64,000 nucleotides of DNA. Source: Dromaius novaehollandiae. Its lineage: Eukaryota > Chordata > Aves > Casuariiformes > Dromaiidae. The stretch is taken from positions 8,805,404 through 8,869,403 of the forward strand of contig NC_088103.1 in NCBI RefSeq assembly GCF_036370855.1. Direction: 5' to 3'. The notes beneath the pieces were generated by a model. It was not told where the DNA came from. It made no database searches and saw only the letters and a list, made by a program, of their open reading frames with translations. Position 1 is the first letter of the stretch. Each line of letters begins with the position of its first letter. The translations under genes were made by a program, and so were the position numbers. Shown piece after piece: positions 49,501-61,346 of the stretch.

Positions 49501-52500
49501 TACTCTTGTCTCATAACAACACAGAACATGGAACACGTTCTTTCCCAGCTACTTCATTTTCACTTCCGTTTCAGGTCCCACGAAAGGAGCCTGTCTGGTT
49601 AGTATTTTACTTTGCTGATGATTACTGACCTCTGGATATATCCAAACACTGTGACGCTACATTTCTCCCTCGCAAGCAGGCATATCTGGGGTTTTCCAGT
49701 ATGATAACAGAGCCATAGTGTCAAAAGCCGATCTACACTCTCCAGAGATAATGCAGTATGTTTTCTAAAATAATTTGGGGGCTAATTTATTATAATCGTA
49801 TGTTTTCTGGATTATGTTTTCTATAAATTGAACTACAGCTGTCAATATTAGGAAGTCTGTTTTGTATTAGAAAGCTATGAGTACTAAAAGGTAGGAAGTT
49901 CATTTCAATGTTTCTTTGTTCTTCAAGGTCTTTGGACTCTTTTTTGATCATTAAAGAAACTAAATTAGCACAGGATTTGGAAGAAAGGTCCCTTTTTCGA
50001 TTGAAAGGAGATTAGAGGGTGGGAAGCAAACAGAAGGACTTCATAGTCACCTTTTGGGCTGGAGAGGAGCCAGCAGCAGGGTTCACAGGGATGGATGCTG
50101 AGACGAGTTTTATCCAGCACCTTCATCCATGACCTGCAGGAGGGTATGTCCACAAAGCCTCCAAGCCTGTGGATGCTGCCAAGCTCCTTAGGGCAACCAA
50201 ACGCCACACCGACGGCAAGGAAGTCCCACAGGATCTCCTGAAACTGAATGGAGGGCAAAACATTCTCATGTGAGCTTCTGTGTGGATGAACATAAGATAA
50301 TAATCCAAACCAAAGGCATTTAATGCTGAGCCTGGAAGCAGCAGTCGCAGCTCAGGAAAGAGCTCCTGAAGTCACTGTTGATGGTTCTCTAAGTCATCAG
50401 CTCCATGTGCATTTGCTGCCAAAAAAGCCAACAAAACATTGGGCAACATCAGGAAGAGTGTTGAGAAAAAGACAAAGGCGTCATTTTGCTGCTATATTTA
50501 TCCCAATGTGCCACGTATTGAGCGTGGCTTGCACTTCTGATCTTTCTGGGAGAATAAGAACATCCTGTTAGTTGATCAGCCTGGAAGGTGGACAGGAACC
50601 ATGGTTTGCTGAGAGTTTGAATCTGTTAAACACATTTTAGTTGCCTCCAGCTAAAGGACGTGGCAACAAGAGAGGAGCAGCTTTGAAGTCCCAGAGCAAG
50701 AAATTGTGCTTCTTTCTAAAAGACAGGCATTATAGCAATGTCTTTAGTATTTAAATCATCTCCTGATCTCTCAGATTACAGGTAGCTGAAGATTACTCCC
50801 TTTGCCTTTCTAAACAAAGGTTTTCCAAATAGAGACTTGTACTTCTGTCAAGGAATTGCTTAGGGTTTACAGATGTCCGATGGCATGTCACCAGTCATAT
50901 CCTAATACTTTAGGACCATCCCGGTGCCTGACTTCAGATAATGAACATGCCAAGAGGCTTTTTTAAAATGCCTCTTTGTCCTGCCCTAAAGGCTAGTTAC
51001 ATTGGCTCTATCTGCAGTAAAACTAAACATCCTCACCTATTTATTGACTAAAACCACTGCCAACTGGTATCAAAAAGTCTCTTCTCGTAAACAGCATTTT
51101 ACTCCTAAACTTTGTCTGCAAAGACACAGGATTTTAACCCTTAGAAGGTAATTTAACCTATGCATGTGTTGGAGCCAAGATTGAGGTTCAAAAAGCAAGA
51201 TCACATACTGTTCGAAAACAGTAACAAATTCAATAATTACTGAAGTAGAAGCCTGTTAGAGCCATTGTTTTGGTACCCGAGTCTAGAGCAAGAGTCCTGG
51301 CTGTGAACAGACTTTGTCTCACCAAGTTTTATCCATGTACGGTTATATTTGCCAGCTGCAGAAAACTATTTGAGAAAAGTTATGCAGTCAGTGACCTTAT
51401 CATTCGTTCTGCTGCACCACTGCTGCTAGCGGGCTTGCCTGAACTGCACAAACATCGCAGCTACCGAGCAGATCCCTGCAGTATGCTCAATTTTGGATGC
51501 TTCACACATTAAAGCTGTAATTTCTGTCGTGCTCTAGAAGCTCTTCTTTTCTGCAGAGGCACCTCCCGAGGAGCAGAAGGCTTTTTTTTTTTTCCTTTTC
51601 TGAAAATGTGCTATGCATTCAAAAATGCCAAAAGAAAACAGCAGTTTGCATGACAAAAAGGATGTAGAACATACCAGATTAAGGGCAGAGCAATGTCAAA
51701 TCAGAGAATGAAGAAAATAACATCGAAAATGATCTCTCAGTGCTTAAACAAGCTGTATGCAAGTTCTGTTTATCGAAAAACAACAGAAATGCCCTGAGAA
51801 CCTGCTTTCTTGCAAGTCCAAACTGCGTATGAGAAAGGTGGACTAAAACGTGCTTTGCTGCAGTGACATAAACCCAGTGTGATTTTACTGGCTTGAAGGA
51901 GCATACTGGTAAATACTCCTTACGTTTATTATAATTGCACAACTAATTAAACAGTTCAGCAAGGTGAACTTGCAGTCATGTATCAGACTACTAGAGGACC
52001 CAAGGCATAAGTGTACATTGCTTTCTGTCCAGTACTGCGGGATTGCACAAACAGTACAGGAGGAAAAAAATACATAAACTATAACAGATGTTGGCTCAAG
52101 GAACGTAACCCCTTAGGGTCTAACCTGTTAAGTATAATTTTTTGGCTTACGAAACTGTCTAGGCACAGCAGCTAATGAAAAGCTACTTTGTATAACTTAT
52201 GCTTCATTCTATATGGAGGTATAATGAAGTAAAACATGTAATTTTCTGTACTTTGACTTAAGCCGCCTTGCAACCACCTAGCACAGCTACATAGTTAAAT
52301 CTTCTCCTCTAGCTTAGCTCTCCTCCCATCTGTCATTTCATTATTCCCCCTTTTTTCCCTTCTTCTTGGTTCTGTTCTTCACACGTTTTACTCCTACGCT
52401 CCCCTCTGCATTCCTCAGCTTCAGGCAGGCCTGGGAGTAATCCTGCACGAGGAAGACGCCAAGTACCATTGAGCCCTGGTAAACTCAGTGTGCTGGTAGC

Positions 52501-55500
52501 CACGCCAGGGCATCCCCTCTCTGTGCACACGCACACGGTATGGATGGATCACACCGCTCCACAGAACACAGCCAGCGCCCGGAGGAGTTGTCGCCAACCT
52601 TGAAGTTTTAGGAATTGGAACAAATGCCAAATTTAAGAGGCTTTCATATTCAAGATAGGTAAAAGGGAGCCAGCTGACAAGAACATTTTTTCCAGTATGA
52701 ATGTTTAGTTTCATGCCTACGTTATCCTTCTCGCTATTAAAAAACATTCTGCTGTTATTGGAGCGAGTGACAGTGATACATCAGTGACTCACATTTCTAT
52801 GTATTTAGCTGGATTGCACTCACAGGAAAATCCCAATGCAACTGCTGTGCAATTGTATAAAATAAGTTTCACAGATCCCAACTTGCAGGCTGCTCCGGTA
52901 ACACCAAAACAAGGTCCAAATCACTTAGACATGCTGGAAATTTTAGCAGGGCGTGTGGTGTGCTCTGCTGTCAGGGAATCGGTGATATACCAACCAACTC
53001 CTAGATTCAGAACCATGAGCTTCCTTATGCAAAAAATTGCTTAATCCCAGCACTTTACAGAACTTTTACATGCCTTGCCACAGACAGATGACAATGTTTC
53101 CGAAATATATATATATACAAGTGTATGCATTAAAAAGAAAAAACCCCCTTCTCTACGTCAGGAAATTTAAATTGTGTAGAGTTTGTTTCCTCCTAGTGGA
53201 ATAGTGTATTATTGCACTGCTGGCTCCATCATTTGAAATTATCCATTAGGTTAATGTTACTTGAACTGAACTTGCAGAAAAATGCCTTATAATTTACAGC
53301 TGTCTCCTTCTCAAGAATCCTGATCCTAGATACACTTGAATATTTGACATTCAAACTGTTTTGAAGAATTGGTCGTTTAATTCACAAATACTTGTTAGGA
53401 AGGTGAACATGTTGAAGAATAAACATGTAGAACAGAAATATAGTCTTGCTCGGGGACACGTAGCCTTCACTGCTACAGCTGTGAAGGATTTATACCACAT
53501 TTTCAAGTAACAGTTTCAATCCAGTGTGAAAACTGTACCTTTACAGAATAATTTCTTGATGGTTAAAACTTGTCAAAGATCTAACCAATTCACTTTTTAT
53601 ATTCTCGTGATTATTTGAGGAAAGCACTAAAGAACACAGATTTCAGAAGACACCATAGCAGGCAAGCACTCGGACCATCAGAGGATTATAAACTATTATG
53701 GTAATAAAGAAAAAAAAATGAAGTGTTCTCTGTGGTGCTCGTCAAGATTTTTGGCAAGTTTGTTTGCTCAAACCCAAGTATTTCTTTTCATTATCATGTT
53801 CGAACAGCTCACATATATGAGTAACAGGAACTTTAGGTACAGTACAGAACGCTGTACTTGAATCAAAACAAAATTTAACCAGTTCACGTCAACATTTATA
53901 AATGTGACATTTCTCCAAAACAAAGAGAATGTAAAGAGCAGAGCCTGCTTCTGAATCTTCACCTCCCACAAACAGGAGCTTCTCATGGAAACCACTTCAC
54001 TCACCCTCAAACAGCAGGAAATGTTTTACTGGTGAATTCCAGGAAATAGCTTTATGACTTGGGAGACTCATCTGAAACTTCAGGATTTCAACTGTTAGAA
54101 CATATATGCAAGTTGCGATGTGCTTTTATCCCTTCAACAGCAGCCAGGCTTTGCTAACGGGAGAAGTATCAGAAGGAGAACCTAACCCAAGCACAGGCTT
54201 ATGGATTATAGCAGCATTAGGGTACAACACTGCTTACAATGCAACTCGCCTTTGAAAGAAACAGCACACACAACCTCAAGATTAAGATGAGCTCAAAAGT
54301 GTATTTGACAAAAATACAGAAACATCCAGTGTCATAGTCTAACAATACAGAAATAACTTGTTTTGGATAAAACCAACATATCTGATAATTTAAAGTTAAA
54401 ACAACTTTCCGTACATATCAGTACTTGGCCAAGTAAAAAAAAAATCAAGTCAAGACAGGAAGAAAAGATAGAAACTACATATATTTGATTGCAACTTCTT
54501 TCTAGTAGAGGTCTCCAATAGACAGTAGTTGAGCCCCATATATTTCAGCTGCAAACCTTCTTTCCTCTACTTTTGTGCCACTTTCTGTACTTTGTGTGCC
54601 TTCTGTCAAAGTTCAGATCAGTCAGCTACAACCTCAGCCTCTGAACATCCCACATCTAGGAGAACATGCAAAACACTTTCTTTGATATCAACCAGTCACA
54701 CCAACCCTGACTTTAAAAAAAACAAACCAAAACAAAACAAACTAAAAAAATCTTCTACTACCTCTATCATCTGGAAGGATCTTCAAGGGTTCAGCTTAAA
54801 ATTTCAGCTTCTTGAAAGGCCTCTCCTCTAGCTCTGAGGTAGTCTCTCTCTCCCTGGCCACTGAGAACTGTCTTACACAAGGTGCAATTATGCTAGTGGA
54901 CTGGGTTTAATACACAACTGCCCTCTGCCACCCCACTCTTTGGATTTTGCTTCGTAGTTGTTTGTATGTTGATAAGTCACAGGTATTTAAGGAAACCAAT
55001 GTTACAGCTATCTCCTATTTGCAGTACGCGCAGCAGTGTTAGATGAGGCAGACAAATGCCATACAAATGGAGGATGAGTTCTTATCTCATTCCTCCTTTT
55101 CCCCTTTTTTTCTAGCCATCACTGAAGCATCTTCTTGTCCATTTAGTTTCTTTTGGTAAAATTAGCTGATCTACATCAACAGTTAGCCCAGGGAGGCAGG
55201 AACTATTTAAGACACATAGAGCCTAAGGCCACTCGGTAAGAAAGGTGTGCCTCTTCCCCAGAGGAAAGGGTCCTCCAGAACCAGCCAGAGCAAAGATGAA
55301 GCAGACAGTAATGGTGGGTGGGGTTTTTTAGTTTTTATTTTACTTTCGGATTAATGCAGCACAGCCACTCCAAAAGAAGTGTCTTGTCATCTAGGGAAGT
55401 TAGTTCCACTGCTAGGGAACGCAAGTGAAACTAAGGGTTTCTAGCAGCAAAACCCACCCTGCCACCTGCTGCCCACTAGTCCTTCAGCACTTTGTATTAT

Positions 55501-55958
55501 TTCCCCTTTTATATTAAGAAAGTGCTCCCAGACACCATCTTCTTAATCCTACTCTACAGTTCCACAGTTTGGCTAATATGTTGTGAATACCATATAGTAG
55601 GTAGTAGGGTCAAGTTTCAACATTGCTGTAAAATCAAAGGTAAAGTTGCCCTTTAGCCCCATCTTGCCATAAGCCTTTTTACGTTGTCTGTTCATAGTTA
55701 ACTATTTTAAATTTGTTCTTTTACAGAAGCAACACAGAACAGCAGTCTGACAGAAAAAACTTGACACTTGCAGAAAATGCAGTGCAATCACAAGTTAAGT
55801 TGCATTTTGGCACCATGATTTCTTTCCTGCCATTGCCTTTTCAGTAGAAGCCTATTTGCACATGTGACTTTTGAACCTCTCAATATTATTAAGATCTACC
55901 TTCTGAATATACTTGCTACTGAATTGCCTCAAAGTAGTACACAGGTATTTGAAAATAA
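46531..55958. other. Intergenic region between CISD1 and the IPMK promoter
   Basis: No exon of a known gene is recognisable in these 9.4 kb. The region holds a GC-richer patch at about 48.00-48.13 kb, a decayed CR1 fragment near 50.0-50.6 kb and a short (AT)n stretch near 53.1 kb. All open frames are short and without domain resemblance. Confidence 0.6.
50040..50560 (+). mobile_element. Decayed CR1-type LINE fragment (reverse transcriptase region)
   Basis: Conceptual translation on the plus strand, with frame changes and stops, gives pieces in the order of the CR1 reverse transcriptase ORF: FIHDLQEG near 50120 (family FINDLE-like), then AAKLLR near 50170 (after the FADD motif region), then CAFAAKKANKTLGNIRKSVE at about 50405-50465 (family CALAAKKANxILGxIRRS). 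The reading frame is broken, so the copy is inactive and old. Boundaries are approximate. CR1 is the dominant LINE of birds and reptiles, which supports a sauropsid source. Confidence 0.65.
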
Positions 55959-56260
55959 TTTAATAAATTATTTTCTGCACATCAGCTGAAGTACATTCTC
56001 TCCGTCATTTTAGTTTCATACTTAATGAAAGGGTACACATACTTTACAGGACAAAAAATTTAAACCATGACTATTTAGTAAATTATACACTGTAGTGATT
56101 AAAACAAGACACACACCAGAAAAAATACACATGCTGAAGCCTGATGTATCTACTATACTGGGAAGTCTTCAGTGACATGACAAAGAATTGTGTTTTTCCC
56201 CCAATTACAAGTGAGCAGAGGATTTGTCAGACATTCATTTTGTAGCTTCCACTGTCCACT
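55959..56260 (-). other. CISD1: Probable CISD1 3' UTR (minimum)
   Basis: This is the sequence downstream of the CISD1 stop on the minus strand. A variant polyadenylation hexamer ATTAAA lies at 55964-55959, and a canonical AATAAA at 55339-55334 would give a longer form. Which is used is not known. Confidence 0.4.
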
Positions 56261-56350
56261 CTACGCCTCCTTCCTCTTGATGATCAGAGGTCCAACATTG
56301 TCACCAGTTTCGTCGTTGTGCTTTGTGTGAGAGCCGTCGCACAGGGGGAA
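56261..56350 (-). CDS. CISD1: CISD1 terminal coding exon
   Basis: This 90-nt exon follows acceptor ttttcag and ends in TAG at 56263-56261. It encodes [18 protein letters not shown] and then [11 protein letters not shown], including the third Cys and the His of the 3Cys-1His 2Fe-2S site. Human has FPFCDGAHTKHNEETGDN. Confidence 0.97.
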   Translation of the reverse strand, partial: FPLCDGSHTKHNDETGDNVGPLIIKRKEA

Positions 56351-59300
56351 CTGAAAAGAGAAAGAATACGATACATTTAAGTATACCCAGAGTCATAATC
56401 AAGAACCAAGGTTGAATGGTCTTGGAGTATCTTCTCAAAATCCATTGTGACCATAGATCACAAACTTTGCCCTGGCTTTTGAGGTCTCCCTGAATTTTGG
56501 CTGAACACTAGTTTTGCTCACGTGAGCATGGCAGATGAGAGGCTTGTTATTAAAAAGAAGGAACTCAGTTTGGTGTTCTAGCCTCAAGCCACCACTAGGA
56601 AAACGAAGGCCGAGCTGGCCTTCAGCTGTAACCTACTTGGAGTAAACTCTCAACCTCGCCCCACGGTCCATTTTCCCAGGCAAGAGCTGCAGAATTGAAT
56701 GTAGTTACAGAAGGTAGGTGGGGAGAGGAAGAGAATTAAGAGTTCCTCAGCTGAACTTTTTCCTGGTTTTCTCTAGCACATGAAGAGAAAAAGACTGTTT
56801 CCCTAGGTCATCTCTTATTAAGGAGGGATGCCAAAAGATTAGTTCTGCACGCAGACAGCTAGACTGGCAAGCCATCTTTACTTCATCCTGACACAACTAG
56901 CTTATCTCATTGACACAAAGGTCCCTTTGCGCAAGCTGGATTCTACATTAGGATTTTGACCTGCTAATGAAAATAAACCACACCTCCAGCTGGCATGGTT
57001 TTTCATCAGGGGCTTTTAAGGGTAGCACTGAGGAAGTAATTTGAAGAAGTGTTTGTTCCATAAAAAACTAGAACAGTCCGGCCAGAGCGAGACCCAGAGG
57101 GACTCTCCTTTAGCCAGTAATAACTGCTCAGGTCTTGGACTGCTCACAACTGCTCTGCTCCTGGGCAGCTGTTTTCATCTGCAAGAGCCAAAAGAACATT
57201 CTGTGAAGCAACAAGAGTCCGGTCAGAACCCATCCCTTCTCGATGATGGGTTTTCAGGGCTAAGCCTATATTGTAGAGGGAACTCTGGAGATCAGCACAG
57301 AAGTCACGCATCAGTATTTTGCCGTCAATTTCTATTTTGTTCACTTTGAACTAACTGGAATCAAACTTAGGCATTATTCAGCTTGAGCCTTTACAACAGC
57401 AATATCCCCTTCACATTACAGTCACGATCAAACCATCTTCAACACTGCATTGATCCTAGGGTCCACCACTCAGTCCTAGCCCTTGAATAAAATTACAATC
57501 CTTAACAGCCATGTGTGGTTACAATAAAAGACTTGAAAATAATGCATGAAAACAACATACTTGTAAAAAAGAAAGAATTCCAGAGCTCTAAAGATAAAGC
57601 CACATGCTCTGTTGGATAGGATTTTTAAATTATTGTTATTATTATTACTTTTACTGATGGGCATGGCAGGGAGGTCTGTTTTTCACAGTTAAAAAAATGT
57701 CAAAAATCATGCTATGAATGGCAGGTGAAGTTTCCAAATAAAGAACCCCCTGAATTTGGAAAATACTCACATATGCTGAATCATGTAGGAACTTTATCAT
57801 CAAACCAGTCATTTGCGACTCAGTGACTAGGCACTGACAGATACTTGGCAAAAATTAGAGCAAACAAGAACATATGTTCATGGGACACTGATCGGCTTCC
57901 ACCCCAGACATTTCTGGACCAGTTATTTTTCCATGCAATACCACAGTCCATCGCTCTTTACTGAACTCCAACCCAGCTTCCATCAGACTTGTAACATTTC
58001 ACGTGCTCCACGGAGGTGGGCACAAGGGAAATGCGCACTGACGCCCCGGAAAGCTCGGCCTGTTTCCCTTGACACTGAACAGGTTCAGGCCCTCTACCAG
58101 TGTTCCTTATGTTCTGCAGCAGTATTCCTCAACCCATGGATCAGGGACAAATACTGCTCCAGAAGACACAGAGATTGCAGGTTACTGCAAAAAGTAAATT
58201 AAGAAATCTTCCCAGATCACAGGCATAAAAGTGCAGAAGAGTAGGAAAATGCATGTTCTAACTTTACATTAATTAAGACTTGTTTTTAAGACAAAATTCT
58301 TGCTTCTGGTAATTGGTAACTTTGACCACTGAGTTTTTCCACAAAATGTGACAAGTATTGCTATAAAGTTCCTGCAGAGCACAGCATTGAAGAGGAAAGA
58401 ACCATTTAAAGAACTACCTACCACCTACTGTAGCAGACAGAAAATTACATCCCGTCTTATCTGAAGATGCTTTTTTATTTTTTTTTAAACACATGCACTC
58501 TAAAAACAGTGAAGTAAACATCAGAAATTTGGCCAGCACAAACTTTAAAAAAAAAGCCTTTACATTATACTATTTTAGAAACAACAACTGAAAATAACCC
58601 CGTTCATTTTCCAAGAGCTACGCTGGAATAGTCCAACTAGCATAGGACTGTTTTGTTATTCTTGGTACAGGAGGAACACCAGGCAAAGCCAGCCGGAGTA
58701 CACTGCCAGTATACGCAGGAATATCCTATGCTTTGCAACGCTATGGGTTCCATTCACAGCCTCTGTGCTTCAGGTCAGGCTAAATCTCATCAGAAGTGCT
58801 CACATACTCAAACAAGATGAAGTTTCTCCTAACCTGTACATGAAGTAGAGATCCCCATACACCGCTTTGTTAAATAAATGAGCAGTGGGTGCTTATTGCC
58901 ATTGAAGTAACGGTAATTTCCTGCCTTGAAAGTGCACAGATTTTACTATTTTGCCACCACGTAAACATTATCTTACAAATTTTAACAGGATCTTGGTTTA
59001 AGTACTGTAAAAAACAAATAATGCCAGCAAACTATAACCAAAGATGAAAAGCATGTGAAAATGAAGTACGTCTCTGTCTTTTATTACTGCTTGGCAATAA
59101 GAGAACATGGGAAGAAGCACGCACACCATCTTAAAGATCGTGCTATCCACCATCCAAGGTCAACTGACCAGCGCAAGGGGAAGACAGTGATACTGGAAAC
59201 TGCAGCCTTTGAAGCAGAACGCGCTGATTAAAATACTCATTTCTAAGCATTAGTAGAAGAAAACAAATGCCTTTGAAATTTTCCACTGAGCTCTTTAATG

Positions 59301-61305
59301 CCTTTACAAGACCTTTCAGATTAGAGCTCCAAGAACAGGCTCATTATAAGGTGGTCCCTGTCTGCTTCCTTTTAGTGTTTGATTACAGGGGCCTAACTCA
59401 GCAGGACAGTATGTTCCTAATCTGACAACACCCCTTCAATATATGCCAAAATGTATTTCATCAGACTTGTTTTTCAGAAAAAAGATAGTATCAAACAATA
59501 GTTAGAATAATGGCAGGAGTTGCAATGCAACTACTAAAACCAGACGCTATTTCCATCCCTGCCTTCTAGACAAAGAAGCCAAAAGTATAAATATTAAGGT
59601 ACAAGTTAGGATTTCTTTTGGCAGAAGGGCTGAAGGAGGTGCCTACAGTATTTCAACCCAATTTCACATATCACCACTGCAGATACTTAGAGCAGCTTTT
59701 CCCTTCCCCCCCTGCCTTTTTTTTTTCTTGAAGCTGTAACACTCATGGCAGCTTCCAATGCTAGGATTCTGATTCTCAGTTGAGATTTATGTTGAAAATT
59801 TAGAAGCAATGCTGCCATATGCATACTATTGCATGACACCTGCATGCTGGACAGCCATCAGCACTGCATGTAAATGCACACATGTCCCTGTAATATGTAA
59901 TATATACATATATAAATATGTAATTTAGTCCATGGTACCCACTGCGGCCATGGAGAAAAGAAAAAGAATCTCATTTGCAGTTTAGACTCCAGACGGAGTG
60001 TACATTACAAGCCAGTCTCTCTCAGGACTATTTCAGAATCGAGTCATGATGCTGTCAGACTGTCAGTAGTGTTAATTTCTTTTCCAACTCCCTCTCTTTC
60101 CCTTCAGGTAACGAAGGCAGATCTGGTAACAGCAAGGACTGAAAGTTACAGTACCTGAAGAACTACACAGAGCGTGGCCTGATTAGACCGGCCTCTAAAG
60201 CATGGGAAGGATAGTATTTAGCTCACTAACACAGAGAGAACCAGGTTTCAAGGCTGTTGACCTCAGTTGTCTGGCTTTGAAGGCTTGCAGTATCTCAGTC
60301 TCCACACATCAGCGTCTCAGCTTCAAACGTGGCTTTTAAATGTGTGGCAGCTGTAAACTGACCAGACTACTCTGGCAGTCTGCTTTCTCTCCTTACACGC
60401 CCCAGAACTATCACACATCATACAGATCTCAGTTACCTCGGCTGTCTCACATCTGTACCTCAGATCTAAAACTGATCTTATGGCATTACTGAAAGGCTAG
60501 ATACTATGTTTACCACTAATTTTGGGCGACCCAGTTTTATAGGCAAACGAGTTGGACCTGTGTCTGAATATAGGCTGGATTCTTAATTTCTCAAAAAGAG
60601 AGTCTGAAGTACGTCAGCGCTATTTCACTAGCTTTTCTTTAGAATTACTCATACGATTATGAGTTGCAAAGTCACAAATACATTCAGCTCATCTTTCTAA
60701 ATCCTTCAAAAGCTTTTAACTATACAGGGTTTTTGTTTGTTTGTTTTTAAGATTACTTCCATCAACACTGAGAACAATTCGTTGTTGTACTCGTGTGGCA
60801 AAAGGTAGCTATTTATAATACACAGCAATACAACAATAAATTTTGGACAAAAAGCCCAATACCATCATAACACTATCTGCACAGGTCACGGCTACATTTC
60901 ACTGCAGTATAGCTTAGGTGAAGAAAATTTATTTTTCTCTAAACATAGTAGTTTGAAAATAGTTTTGTTAAAAGATGCATGCACTTCAACAAAACGAAGG
61001 CATTCATTCTCCTCTTACCTTCTTAGACCTCCAGCAACGACAGTACACAGCCTTGTCTCCCAGATCTTCCATATCGAACGCATGGACTACCTTGGGGTTG
61101 TCTTTCTGGATATGGAGATTTACCATTGCTTTGCAGCATTTGTCTTTAGAGAGAAATTTTCTGTAAGCTAGATACCCAACAGCAGCTGCTCCAGCAGCTA
61201 AGGAGACTGCAGCAATCCATTCAACTAGAGTAAAAGAAGAAAAGACAGTTAGTTTCTTGAGCATAATAATCTGCTAAACTTACTTGAAGTAGCAGATGTC
61301 TCCAT
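56261..61305 (-). CDS. CISD1: CDGSH iron-sulfur domain protein 1 (mitoNEET), three coding exons (join)
   Basis: The proposed join is 61305-61284, 61224-61019 and 56350-56261, giving 105 residues (human 108). MitoNEET is a homodimeric 2Fe-2S protein anchored in the outer mitochondrial membrane with its domain facing the cytosol; it influences iron, redox and respiratory balance. Seen here: a short Ser/Thr-rich N-terminus, a membrane anchor ([20 protein letters not shown]), a basic and Cys-containing linker, the [20 protein letters not shown] strand region, and the CDGSH cluster motif [16 protein letters not shown] with three Cys and one His ligand, ending in [16 protein letters not shown]2 is excluded by sequence. 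Exons 2 and 3 are certain; exon 1 is inferred from splice signals, phase and length. Confidence 0.9.
56351..61018 (-). other. CISD1: CISD1 intron before the last exon
   Basis: This 4.7-kb intron has a GTAAGA donor and a CAG acceptor. It shows that the gene is not a processed retrocopy. It is AT-rich with no nested gene seen. A possible hAT-like end (cagtattcctcaaccc, about 58120-58135) is too weak to call. Confidence 0.9.
61019..61224 (-). CDS. CISD1: CISD1 central coding exon
   Basis: This 206-nt exon begins with the last two bases of a split codon and encodes 68 residues: [11 protein letters not shown] and the rest of the membrane anchor, the linker [40 protein letters not shown], and CRCWRSKK with the first two cluster Cys ligands. 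The acceptor is ttttactctag and the donor is GTAAGA. It aligns with human CISD1 exon 2 over its full length. Confidence 0.97.
61225..61283 (-). other. CISD1: 59-nt CISD1 mini-intron
   Basis: It has a GTAAGT donor, a branch-site match ACTAAC with the A about 24 nt before the acceptor, a pyrimidine tract (tcttttcttcttttac) and a CTAG acceptor. It is near the lower size limit for vertebrate introns. Retaining it would read LV before EWIAAV in an open frame. Confidence 0.6.
61284..61305 (-). CDS. CISD1: Candidate CISD1 first coding exon (22 nt)
   Basis: On the minus strand an ATG is followed by seven codons (METSATS) and one base, then a consensus donor GTAAGT. The split codon with exon 2 gives Ile just before EWIAAV, where human has Val. 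The result is a Ser/Thr-rich start, as in human MSLTSSSSVR, and a protein three residues shorter than human. A candidate acceptor (ttctacag) precedes the exon at 61347, so the whole exon may be 61284-61346 with upstream 5' UTR exons. An alternative first exon outside the window is possible. Confidence 0.6.
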
Positions 61306-61346
61306 GTTTGTGGCAACACCTCTACTTTCCAAAAGATCATTCTGTT

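Noticed and set aside
52421-52747. 108-codon minus-strand frame between the two genes
   Set aside because: Length is within what chance gives in 64 kb with alternative starts allowed, and no domain is recognisable.
57041-57349. 102-codon plus-strand frame inside the CISD1 intron
   Set aside because: No recognisable domain, opposite strand to the host gene, and a length explained by chance.
58120-58140. hAT-like terminal repeat (cagtattcctcaaccc)
   Set aside because: It resembles the CAGTGGTTCTCAACC ends of Charlie-type elements, but no matching second terminus was found and the match is imperfect.
56261-61224. CISD1 as a processed pseudogene or as CISD2
   Set aside because: The 4.7-kb intron with consensus splice sites excludes a retrocopy. 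The residues around the cluster and the [18 protein letters not shown] segment match CISD1, not CISD2.
61004-61264. Reading CISD1 as starting at the ATG at 61264 ([16 protein letters not shown])
   Set aside because: That start lies in the 59-nt stretch bearing donor, branch site, pyrimidine tract and acceptor, and the frame crosses the CTAG acceptor. It looks like intron retention. The right end of the frame also runs past the GTAAGA donor at 61018.
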